59,996 nt of DNA, taken from positions 1 to 59,996 of the forward strand of contig JAVKOQ010000314.1 of assembly GCA_031835245.1 (NCBI GenBank), read 5' to 3'. The position numbers and the translations under genes are program-made. The stretch is from Balamuthia mandrillaris. Its lineage: Eukaryota > Discosea > Longamoebia > Balamuthiidae. Below the pieces are notes generated by a model. It did not search any database, had not been told where the DNA came from, and saw only the letters and a program-made list of their open reading frames with translations. Of this stretch, positions 41,326-51,068 are shown piece after piece. Position 1 is the stretch's first letter, and every line of letters begins with the position of its first letter.

Positions 41326-44180
41326 CTAGTGTTGCGGATGAACATGAGATGGTGACGTTGGTGGAAATGGCCATTGCGGAGATAAAACAACGTCGGCTGG
41401 TTTGTAGGTAAGTGATGGCCCCTGCAGTTGAGGTTGTTGGTTGGGTGAAAGATCCCAAGACCAAGCTAAGTCCCGAAGGTCAGTGGAGCCACTCCCGATG
41501 ACGAAAGACTCCAAACCCTCCTCGTCTTGCCAACTACTTCCTCCTCTGGAGAGAGGAAAATCCTGCACGTTGTTGTCTTTTTCGTCGCTAACTATCCTGC
41601 GATCGCAACTTTGATGACACAGCGGAGATATTAATGATTGGAAAAAGGAGGAGTTACTCCTATCTTCCACAGCATTTTCTTTATCCATTGTCGTGTAAAG
41701 TAGATCCAGTTGCGGGCCACTTTCATCCCCGCAAGGTGAAAATAAAGAAAAATTACCACAGCGTGCGAGTTGTGGGGTGACGAAAGCATGATCATCCTCT
41801 TTGGATGGATGACAACGTTGTTGGTGGTGTTGTAGGTGATGATAATGTAATGCGGCGCTCTCATCCGTGAGGTCATCATTACGGCTCTCCGTAACTGGGT
41901 ACCGTGGTGTAACCGAAGAAGAAGGGCAAGAACCAGGAAAGAGACTCTTTTCGTAGAACGAGATGCTTTCCTTCACGGCTGGATACTTGGCAGAAAGAAC
42001 TCTGCAAGTATCCAATAGACGTCCAAGCAAATCGAATCGTTCTGACTCGCAGAAGATGTTGATCATTGCTGGAATAACGGTGGCCACATCTCCAGGAGCC
42101 ATTGCAAAGAGCGGTTTCTGAGATTCTTCCAGAAAGAGTATGGCAGAGCTTTGGGCCTCCACGGAACGAGTGGGAGTAGGGTTAGTTAGCCATAAACATT
42201 CCGCCTTGAGGGCAAGGACAAATGCCCGTAACGAGAAGCGAATGGAATCCGGCAAAGGATTTACGTGTTGCTGTGCTTCGCGATCCACGTCTAGGGTTAC
42301 GGAGAGTTCATCTAATGCAGCTACAAAGTTTCTAAGGTTGACATCTTTGGTTCCTGTTCTGGCTATTCTCATTCCAGTTCGAACGGAGAGGAGCACGCTC
42401 ATCCCATCGTTGATGCTGCTCAAATGGGCGAGAGAGGTAGGAAGTGATGCCATTAGCTTGCTGTCGTCAGGGTCATGCGAAGGAAAGTGCGGCCATGACT
42501 TCGCTCGGGTAAACAGGTTTTGACAACGAAGCATGTCATCCAAAGTTGTGGAAGGAAGTAAGCTCGAGTAATGAAGGGAACGCAAGTACACATCAGAGTG
42601 GAGAGCATGCATTTGTTGGCAGATTTGTTGGGCCAGAATCAGGTAATATTCTGCCTGTTTCTCGTCGCAATCCACAAACGTGGCGTAGTAAGACATCGCG
42701 AGCAACACTAAAGCCACACAATAGTTCGTCTCGTCGAACATGTGTGTCAAATGATCGCGCGCTCTTGCGAAGAAATGTTGCGACGTTTGCTTGGCGTCTT
42801 CCAGAAGCGCACCCAACGAAAGCACTACCAACACACTTAGCGACAGCACACTTTTTTCTCGCTCTCCTTCGGGGGTACATAGCACATAATAGATGTTGTC
42901 TGTTTTTACAATAACAGTGTTGGTAGAGTGTTTCCTAAGTTGAAGGATGGGATTGTACCTTCATGAAGAGCAGCTGGATGGATTGGATGATAAGGCCAAA
43001 GATGGGTCCGGAAAGCATCGCGATAGGTGCACGCAAATGTGACCAAGTTAAGATGAGCGTTGTTGTTCCAAAGACCTGCTGGCGCGAGCCCGATAGAGCG
43101 AGAAGTAAAGTCGTTTGTAACGTGTTCGAGGAACCGGTTTGAATTTGGTTGTGTCTCGCGTTGAAACCGAAAATAGCGCTGAGGGTACACCCTTCTTCGC
43201 TGTTCCTTCTGACCGAGGTGCGGCGATAGAGTTGAAGCTTCCCCCAGAGAAGCTCGTCGTTTTCGTTGCCATTTCTTTCCCAATGCATGGCTTGTGCTTT
43301 CGTTGGAGGGAGTGTTCTTGCCCGCAAAAAAGCTATCGAAGGAGCAGAAGAAAGAAGCATTATCTCTTTCGTAGCTTTCATTAGGTAGAAGTAAGGATTC
43401 GTTCCGAGCTTTGTTTGACGGCTGCTCATTCTGTTGCTGCATCACCAACTTTTCGCCTTGTGTTTCTGTATGCTTCGTATTTGTTGCTTTCCTCCACTTC
43501 TTTTCCATCTCAGCGTTTGCCTCATCGGAAGCATTCTTCCGTGTAGCAGCAGGAGGGCCTATTCGAAACGTCCTCTCTTGTCCGGCAGCTCCTTTTTCCG
43601 AGGTTGGGTTCCTGCTAGAGATCTGCACCTCTACCCGTTCGCTTCTTTCACCAACCGACTTCTCCTCCTCGTTTGCTTCACTTGGACAGACAACTTGCTG
43701 CCGCTGTTGTTGGAGCGATGCTTGGTCTTCTTTTGTTTCTGCTACATCGATGGTCACCGCGTCATGAAACGTTGCCCCAGGTACACAAAACTCTAGAATA
43801 AGTAAAAGACTCGCGTCAGAGCAAAAGAACACCAACACAGCCAGGAAGAGCAAACCGTAGTTAACAAAGGTAAAGCAAGGAGCTCCTGCTCTCTTGTCGT
43901 GCGAGGCGGAGGAGAAGTGAGCAGTGCGAAAGGTAGTCGCTCCCAACGTACGTGAAAAGTAAGTCGACTCTTGGTGAGCGCCTTGCCCAAAGTAGTAGGA
44001 GAAGCCGAGCAGCCGCTGAGGATGACGGTTCCTTCCTCTGCGTTGTTGTCGAGCGCTTGCCGCGGTCGAAACGTGGTTGTTGGGGGAAGTAGCAGCGGGA
44101 GCACCGGTTGAACGAGCAGGGCTATCATTAAGTACCTCGCTGCAAGGAGAAGAAGCCTCAACCTTGTTGCTTGAACTCAT
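41326..44180 (-). CDS. Protein with fungal-type transcription-factor middle homology region, no zinc cluster seen
   Basis: Starts at the ATG at 44180 (MSSSNKVEASSPCSEVLNDS). The N-terminus is Ser/Gln/Arg-rich with basic patches (ARQQRRGRNRHPQRLLGF, KKWQRKRRASLGE). The middle shows the fungal_trans pattern: YRDAFRTHLWPYHPIHPAAL, then after a 59-base intron (about 42956-42898) DNIYYVLCTPEGEREKSVLS, VLVVLSLGALLEDAKQTSQ, HMFDETNYCVALVLLAMSYY and KQAEYYLILAQQICQQM. The last 200 residues are low-complexity, with His- and Asp-rich runs. In fungi this helical region regulates Zn2Cys6 activators; no CX2CX6C cluster is visible here, so DNA binding, if any, must come from a basic region or partner. Three or four exons; inner edges near 43800-43930 are approximate. 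Confidence 0.6.
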
Positions 44181-44291
44181 TTGGCTGGGGACCGTCGTCG
44201 ATGCTACCCTCACAAAACAAAAAAAAAAAGATAACTCGACCTAGGCTGGCCTTTGGGTTGGGTTTGGTAGGTGGCCCCGCTCCACACTCTT

Positions 44292-44294
<3 letters not shown>

Positions 44295-44342
<48 letters not shown>

Positions 44343-44352
44343 GCTCTCTCTG
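44295..44352 (+). repeat. CT run upstream of DTWD1
   Basis: CT on +, about 330 bases upstream of the DTWD1 start and between two divergent genes; perhaps in a leader intron. Confidence 0.8.
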
Positions 44353-44612
44353 CTCTGCGTCTCTCTCTCTCCTTCTCTTCTTTGCAACCAACCCTTCTCC
44401 TCTCTGCTTCCCAGTGGTGCTACCGCGTCAGGCCATCACCATCCTCCTCCTCCTCGTCACCCTCATCGGCTGACACATTTCAGGAGGGATGGAGGCGGAG
44501 GCAAGCCCTGGGCAATCAACTTTGGCTTTGAATTTTCTGCGACCTGCGATCTTTCCCACCATTGATCTCACGTTTGGGGAGTTGTTGATCTAAATGAAGA
44601 TGGCTAAAATTA

Positions 44613-44620
44613 TGTCGACA
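44613..44620. promoter_or_regulatory. TGTCGACA palindrome, copy 6
   Basis: 59 bases upstream of the DTWD1 ATG at 44679, in the 10-base palindrome ATGTCGACAT, as in copy 5. Confidence 0.5.
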
Positions 44621-44678
44621 TGGACGGAAAACAAAAGACGACAGAGAGAGAGAAGAGAGAGAGAGAGAACACAAGAAA

Positions 44679-46085
44679 ATGGAAGCGCCCAGCAGCAGCA
44701 GCAACAAGGAGACCAATGAAAAAAACAGGGGAAAGAAAAGAGACAGAGAGAGCTTCTCGGAGGAAGCTGAGAAAGCCAAAGAGACGGAAGAAAGCGGGAT
44801 TGGAGGAGAGTCGGCCGTCCTGGCCAGCAGCTCCTCTGCCGAGGAAGGCGCACCCGCTCATCCATTGCACGATCTAAAGCTATCCGACCAAAGCTTCTTG
44901 GCGGAGAAGCAACGGTATCATGTACGATAGGCTTACCCTCCCGTTTTATGAACCATTTGAGCAGCTGATGTGATAAACGTTTTTGTTGGCCAGTGTCCTC
45001 GCTGTAACTCGAAGCGCCGCTTCTTCTGTTACGACTGTCACATCGTTTTAGCCCATCCTGAACGGACTCCCCGCGTTTCTCTCCCTTTTACCTGCGACAT
45101 GTAAGCAACCCATCTCTGTTGTGTTTTCCTTTTTTTTCTTGTCTCTGTCTCTGTTGCTCTGTCTCTGTCTCTGTCTCTGTTCTGTCTCTGTCTCTGTCTC
45201 TGTCTCTGTCTCTGTCTCTGTCTCTGTCTCTGTCTCTGTCTCTGTCTCTCTCTTTCTCTCTCCTCTCTGCTCTCTCCTCTCTCTCTCTCTCTCTGCTCTC
45301 TCTGCTTATGTTTGTATGTAAGTTTGCACCACCCAGCCGAACAGAAAAGCAAGAGCACGGCGGTGCATGCGTGCGTGCTAGCTCCCGACAAAGTTAAAAT
45401 GTACGAGTACCCCGAATTCCCTGATTTCTCCGAGGAAGGAACCTTTTTGTTGTTTCCCTCGCCCGTAAGTAATCCTCCTTTTCCTCTGTCGCTCTCATCT
45501 CTTGTTACTTCTTTCGTATGTTGGTGTAGATGCTTTGTCTTTTCTCGCTTCTCCGTTCCCCGGTGTTTCTCTCCTCTCTACTCTGCTCTGCTTCTCTGCT
45601 TCGCCCTCTTTTTTGCTGTTCTAACCCTCACTTTATACTCTTATGCGATGGAATAGGAAGCAAAGAGTATTCAAGAGTTAGACATCTCTCAAATGAAGAG
45701 GTTAATCGTTATTGATTCTACTTGGCAGAAAGCCAAAGTCATTCTTCGAGACGAACGCGTGAAACGCCTTCCTTGCATTCAAATCGAGTCTCATAAGACG
45801 TTGTTTTGGAGATTCCAACAAGTGGGCGATACTTGCCTTGCCACCATCGAAGGTCTTTCTCCTCTCTCTGCCTCTCTCTCTCTCTCTCTCTCCGTGCTGA
45901 CTTGTTCACATGTAGCAATTTATTATTTCTATCGAGAGTGGCATGAGAAGCAACGGGGAGAATACAACGGCGAATACGACGACCTTTTGTTCTACTATAC
46001 GTACATGTACAAGATGATACAACAGAGCTACAAAGAAGAGAACAAGAGCTTCAAGAGGATCAAGAATTACATCCAAGAACAATAA
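44679..46085 (+). CDS. DTWD1: tRNA-uridine aminocarboxypropyltransferase, DTWD1-like, 285 residues
   Basis: Adds the 3-amino-3-carboxypropyl group from S-adenosylmethionine to uridine in tRNA (acp3U); human DTWD1 acts on U20. Five exons in frame: 44679-44921, 44994-45100, 45323-45464, 45657-45852, 45916-46085. A Ser/Glu-rich leader is followed by the zinc-type CPRCNSKRRFFCYDC, then DILHHPAEQKSKSTAVHACV (the HP.E..KST.VHA motif), TFLLFPSPEAKSI, and the name-giving D-S-T-W in IVIDSTWQKAKVIL. Next come LPCIQIESHKTLFWRFQ and CLATIEAIYYF, then a basic helix. All hallmark residues are present and length is normal. Intron 2 holds the hexanucleotide array at 45140-45300; intron 4 has a shorter CT run. 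Confidence 0.93.
45140..45302 (+). repeat. CTCTGT hexanucleotide array passing into a CT run
   Basis: About fifteen CTCTGT units with one phase break at 45179-45184, followed by CT-rich sequence, all in DTWD1 intron 2 (45101-45322). Pyrimidine-rich on the sense strand. The regularity suggests recent slippage expansion. Confidence 0.9.
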
Positions 46086-46315
46086 AAGAACGCTTTTTGT
46101 CGATGTGGTTTTGATTTTTGATTGGTGCGTAAACTTTGTCTGCAAAAAATGGAAATTTCGTGTGTTGCCGCCTTTTTTCGGAAGTTAACGATCCTCAAGG
46201 CAGACAGACGGTTACAAAAAATAACCTGCGGCAGAGAAAAAAGTTCGAATTAACCAAAGCAAAAAGCAGCACAACACGACAAGCACAAGTGAATAGGACA
46301 CGCGGGAAGGAGACC

Positions 46316-46918
46316 ATGGTGCCACGCTACGCAAAGAGACGGAGAGGGAAGGCCCCCACCAAGAAAGCCACCGCTGTTATGGACAGCGACGACTTCAACA
46401 AAGAGAACGACCAACCATCGTCCGTGAACATCTCATCCTCGAGGCCTAAGGCCTCCTTGGCTGCTGCTTCTTCACTCCCTAAAGCCAACGCTACGAAAGC
46501 CAAAAAGACACGGAAGGTTGGCTTCGTCTCAGATCAACCCACTGAGATCATCACGTTCACCCGGAATGAACCCCCAAAACTTCAGTTGGACGGTATTCAC
46601 AGTCGCGACTACGCTGACGGGGACAGGAACAACTATGTTTCTCACTTCGTTCCTCGTTATTCTGAGGAGGTAGAAGAGGTGATACTGGACTGGAGTTCGG
46701 ATGATCAACAAGTGGGCAATTTTTGGAGCATACATGATCTAGGGCAGGAGTTTAGCCAGACAATGACGCTGGACACAGAGAAGCTGAGCATCGCGGAACT
46801 GAAAGAAGAGCTGAAACAAAGAGGTCTGTCCACGTCGGGCAAAAAGGCAATTTTATTGGCTCGGTTGGAGGAGGCTCTGATCGAGGAGGGCGCAGTTGTA
46901 CAAAGTGTAGAAGAGTAG
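46316..46918 (+). CDS. SAP-domain nuclear protein, 200 residues
   Basis: Intronless; ATG at 46316 (MVPRYAKRRRGKAPTKKATA). The basic N-terminus looks like a nuclear localisation signal. A Ser/Ala/Lys linker leads to KVGFVSDQPTEIITFTRNEP, a short conserved-looking strand block, and an acidic middle (EEVEEVILDWSSDD). The C-terminal SAP motif LSIAELKEELKQRGLSTSGK then KAILLARLEEAL (about residues 155-188) is textbook and binds DNA or chromatin. The stretch before the SAP motif is not recognised. It lies 230 bases downstream of DTWD1 on the same strand and 30 bases from the convergent C2-BAR gene stop. Confidence 0.78.
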   Translation: MVPRYAKRRRGKAPTKKATAVMDSDDFNKENDQPSSVNISSSRPKASLAAASSLPKANATKAKKTRKVGFVSDQPTEIITFTRNEPPKLQLDGIHSRDYADGDRNNYVSHFVPRYSEEVEEVILDWSSDDQQVGNFWSIHDLGQEFSQTMTLDTEKLSIAELKEELKQRGLSTSGKKAILLARLEEALIEEGAVVQSVEE

Positions 46919-46948
46919 TAAGAGAAGAGCTTTCTTTCATTTCTTTGG

Positions 46949-49900
46949 TCACTGTGGCCTATCTTGAGGTAGTGGAGGAGGCCCTGAAGGCAGAGGGGCT
47001 GTTGTCGGTGCTGCTGATTTAGGAAGTGGAGGCGGCTGGCTTGCCACTCCTGTGGAAGGTGGCGCAGATTGGGGAGGAGGAGCTCTGCCAGCAGGCAACG
47101 GTGGCGGTGAGGAGGGCGAAGGTACTGCCATTGGCGGAGGAGCCGCAGTTAACACCTTTGGCTTGGCTTGCTGCTGGATAGGCATAGAGAGCCGACGCTG
47201 CTGATGGAAGTTATTATTGTTGGTGGGTGGTTGCTGTTTGGTTGCTTGCTGTCCCTGTCGCTGTTGTTGGGGAGCGGAGGCAGCAAGTATAGCACTACCA
47301 GGCGGTTTAGCAGCGGCGGCTGTGGAAGCCGGGGGAGAAGATGAAGTGGATGGTGGAGGTGGTTGAGCGCTAACAGCAGCAGCGGCACCGGTAGGGGGAG
47401 TCTGGCCGCGCTGTCGATTCATGTGAGAGGGAAGTACAGAAATGGGGGAGGCGCCAGCGGACTCTCCCGCCCTCTTCTTGAGGGACATGGCGATCGGGCT
47501 TGGTCCCTTCCTGTGTTTTGCTTCGGGTCGCTCAACCTGCTGTTCCAGTTCCTTTTCTTCTTGAGAAGCCTGTTGCTGTGAAACAGAGGATTGGGACACT
47601 TCTCCAGCAGGAACAGTAGATACAGCGACAGCAGGAGGGGGTGATGTTGCCTGATGCTGTTGTTGTGAAGCAGGTGAAGGTTGTTTGGGCAGAGGAGGTG
47701 GAGCTGCTGTTGCTGCTGCTGTCACTGCAGCCGCAGCAGCAGTTTGGGTAGGAGGAGGCGATTGTGGGGTCTGTGGGGATGGTGATGGCGGTTGTGATGG
47801 TTGTTGAGACGGTGGAGGAGTGGCAGGTGGTGGTTGTGCAGGCAAAGGAGGCTGTCCTTGGGTAGCAGATTGTGGTGACGATGGTTGAGGTGGCTTTGTA
47901 GGTTGAAGCTTTGATTGCGAAGGTTGTTGTGAGAGAGATGGAGCAGGTTGATCGGTTTGCTTAGGCACCGAGGCGGGAGCAGTAGGCTGTGGTGGAGGTA
48001 CTCCTCTAGGCGAGGAGAGAGAAACATCTCCAGGCAAAGGTGCAGGAGGGCGGGGCGACGGGTGATCGTCTTCCACGTCATCTTCAGAGTCTTGATCATC
48101 TCCGTTGGCGCGACGAGATAGCACAATCTTGATTTCTCCCTCACCCAGTTTTCCTTCCAGCGGGTACCACGCTCCTTGTTCGATGTTAGGGTACTTGGCT
48201 TGGAACTTTTCCCACTTGCTGGTAATAGGGATGATCAGAGTGCCTAATGCGTCCTCCTTGGCGTCCCTTCGCAAGTCTGTTACTGTTATTTCCAATTTGG
48301 GACGAGAAGACAGGCTGGTGGCAAACTCAAATGCCTCATTCCATTCTGGCGTTACTGTCTGGTCGGCTGTGCGAGTGCGAGATACAAGCTTCGGTTTGTG
48401 TCCACTCTTCTTATCATAAATGGACACTGTAGCGTAGGAATCGATTGTGCCTAATGTATGCAGGGTAAAGAGCATCGGTATTCAAGGAACTTCCTTAACA
48501 AAAAATGCAATGGAGCATAGAAACAACGTACCACTAGCGCCTGGAACCAAACTGCGCGCCCCAATTACTGTCACCAACTTATGTGAGCAAATGAAATGGA
48601 GGAGGGAACAAGGAGAACAGAAGAGAAAACGAGAGGGCATTACCGTGGACAGTTAATACCGAGTCGCAAGCAGCGGAAGAAGCTCCAACTCGGGTGAAAA
48701 CATGAGGCTTTGGAATGTTAGAGTCGGCGACTCCCTTATTGTTCTTTCTAGCCGAGGTACTCCTTTTCTTGCCATCCCTGCGAGAGGAGGATTTACGGTT
48801 GCCTTTAGCCTTTTCACGTTCATCTTCTTCTTCCTCGGCCTTTTCTCTGCGAAGGGTGCGTGCCTCCTCCGCGTTTTTCACGCGAGAGTCGAATGTAAGG
48901 AAGGGATACTCTTGCTGTCTCCAATTGTGAGGTGCCACCGGTTGGGTCTGAAGGGCACGCTGAAACAGAGGTTGTGCTGCATCGAATGCCTCGGTCGCAT
49001 GTCGCAGTATACGTTCTTGTTCCATCAGATAATCAGTCCACAGACTTTGTTGTATAATTGTATTGGAGGGTGACCAATGTGTGAAGTAGACAAACTAAAA
49101 AGGACAGTGGTACGTACAGAACCCAGCGATGGTATGTCCTTTGGCGTACATAGTGGGCGTGGGTCACCAGCTCGTGTCGTTGAAGATTAACTGATTCTTG
49201 TTCTTTTTTGAGCTCTTTCAATTTCTAAAAGTGAGAGAGAGAGAGAGAGAGAGAGAAGGATAAGGACGAGGAATTGAGTATACATAACAAAATAACAAGG
49301 ACGTACGTCTGTGCTTTCAGCTAAGCTCTTCTTAGCAAGCTTCTTTATCTGAGAAGAGACCTTCTTCTCTTTGGTGGAAAACTTTTTGAAATTGTCCTTC
49401 ACCTTCTTCTCAAAGGCAGGGTGCTCCTTTTCGTCAGCCTCCAAGTCGTTGGCCAAGGGAGTAAGGCAACTTTCCATCAACAACGAACACTATGGTTGCA
49501 CAAACGAGAAGGTCAGCGTTTGTTCCGACTGCCAAACTATACTCAGCAAACAACCCACCTCTGTCTCTCGCATTACTTCTACCGCTTTCAACAAGCCTCC
49601 AATTTGAGAGAACTGTTCCTCTGAGATGGAGAGAGAGAGAGAGAGAGAGAGAGAAGCGAAGAGAGAATAAGAACTGAATAACGAATGAAAGCACAGGTGA
49701 ATGTGGTGGAGGAGAGGATAAAAACCAACCAAGCAAAGGATCCTGCAGCTGATGGCCGAGAGCAAGGAACTCTCCGGTCAACTGAGCGCCAACCTCATTC
49801 AAAGCCTGAAGCTGAGCGGTATAGCGCTTGGCTGTCTTCAGGAGGGTGCTCCACTCCTGCTTGCCTTTGCGAAGACTGTCAAAGAGACCGCTTAGCTTCT

Positions 49901-50653
49901 GATCTAACAGCTCCACGTCCAGCTTGTTGCTCTCCTCATAGGATATGCAGAGGTGAAGAGAGCCTTGCACCAGGCTTTTGCTTCCTTCCTGTTGTGGCTC
50001 CAAGTCAAACCACTTGTCCCAGTTGCTTGGGTTTTGTTGGATCAACGAGAACGGCACTGTCGGTACATTGTTTGGTTCACAATGAGTAATGTCATGTTTG
50101 AGGAGGTGCTATGGTGGGAGGTTGCTACCTTTCACACAGCCCAAAAAAGCAGGCTCAGGTCCTTCTGTCTCCGTGAAGCATTCCACTACCAATGTTCTCT
50201 GCGGCTCCTCCGTTTGGAGCTCACTAATATTCCCCAAGCAAACCCTTTAGCAACCACGCAAAAACAACAACAACAGGAAAACAAGGGGACACGCACATGC
50301 GAAAAGTTTCATTCCAGATCGGGTTACTTGCTTTGCGTACGACGCCCGTCTGATGTCTTTGTTGTTCCTGCTCTTCCTTTCCTTCTTCCTTAACTCTCAC
50401 CACACAATACCCATTCACCGCTCCTGTTGTTGTTTTGGTGCAGAACAAGTAAAATCATAAATAACATAAGAACAGAGGAGAGGAGAGGCGAGGCGAGGCG
50501 TACGATCGGCAACGAGACCCCTGGCCTCGATGGCTGTTGGCAGAATGCCGCCGAGAGAAGAGAAGCAAAGACAGAAGGAGGAGTAGAATAAGTGCAACAG
50601 AAACTCTAAGAGCAAAAGGAAGGCAGCAAACCCGTCACAGAAACCACAGACAT
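46949..50653 (-). CDS. C2-BAR-C2 protein with long Pro/Gln-rich tail
   Basis: Membrane-shaping or tethering protein. The ATG at 50653 (MSVVSVT) splices to AIEARGLVADR, then AVNGYCVVRVKEE and VVRKASNPIWNETFRM: a first C2 domain spread over three exons. Next (about 50057-48930) comes a helical bundle with BAR features: ELLDQKLSGLFDSLRKGKQE, NEVGAQLTGEFLALGHQLQD, LTPLANDLEADEKE, FEKKVKDNFKKFSTKEKKVS and HAHYVRQRTYHRW, the APPL/ACAP-like pattern. After a Lys/Glu linker a second C2 domain follows: SVLTVHVIGARSLVPGASGT, DSYATVSIYD, PEWNEAFEFATSL and LEITVTDLRRDAKEDALGTL. The last about 360 residues are Pro/Gln/Ala/Ser-rich with many PPxP stretches suited to SH3 or profilin binding. About nine exons; introns carry GA runs on + (49228-49256, 49627-49656). 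Calcium-binding Asp sets look incomplete in both C2 domains. Confidence 0.75.
49226..49257 (+). repeat. GA run in a C2-BAR-C2 intron
   Basis: CT on the sense strand; a second similar run is at 49627-49656 in the neighbouring intron. Confidence 0.85.
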
Positions 50654-51068
50654 GCTACTATATTGCTGTATGGTACGATACGAAGCTACCAAATAAAATA
50701 AATAAATAAATAACGAAGGTCAACCAAGGCGAAAGCAGCAGCAAGAAAATTTAAAAAGCCCTGCAGCGAAGTTTTTGGCTGCACGCAAAGACCTCCCTCC
50801 TGGCTTTTGCTTTGGTAGCGCCTGGCAACATTCGAGCAGGGGTAATGCCTTCGTTGAAATTAATAAGAGTAACGCGTCCACAAAAAAAGGAAAAAGTTAT
50901 TTTCTCCTCCCTTGCGCTCATACACCTTCTCTCTCTTGCACTTTTCCTGTGCTGCTCGGGAGGTTTTTGTAGGCCTCATGATGCTACCGAATAAAGCAGC
51001 GCAAGTGTTCAGTCCAACTAGTTACTCTCATCTCTCTCACCTCCCCCTTTCTCCCCTCTCTTTCATTT
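50654..51068. other. Region between the C2-BAR-C2 and FunK1-like genes
   Basis: About 415 bases; AT-rich near 50690-50760 (AAATAAAT repeats), then a mixed stretch with CT-rich ends. Promoter of the C2-BAR-C2 gene; nothing else seen. Confidence 0.5.

Noticed and set aside
44240-44531. Ser-Leu-rich + strand frames (SLSLSL), and similar ones across the window
   Set aside because: Translations of CT runs with no conserved flanks.
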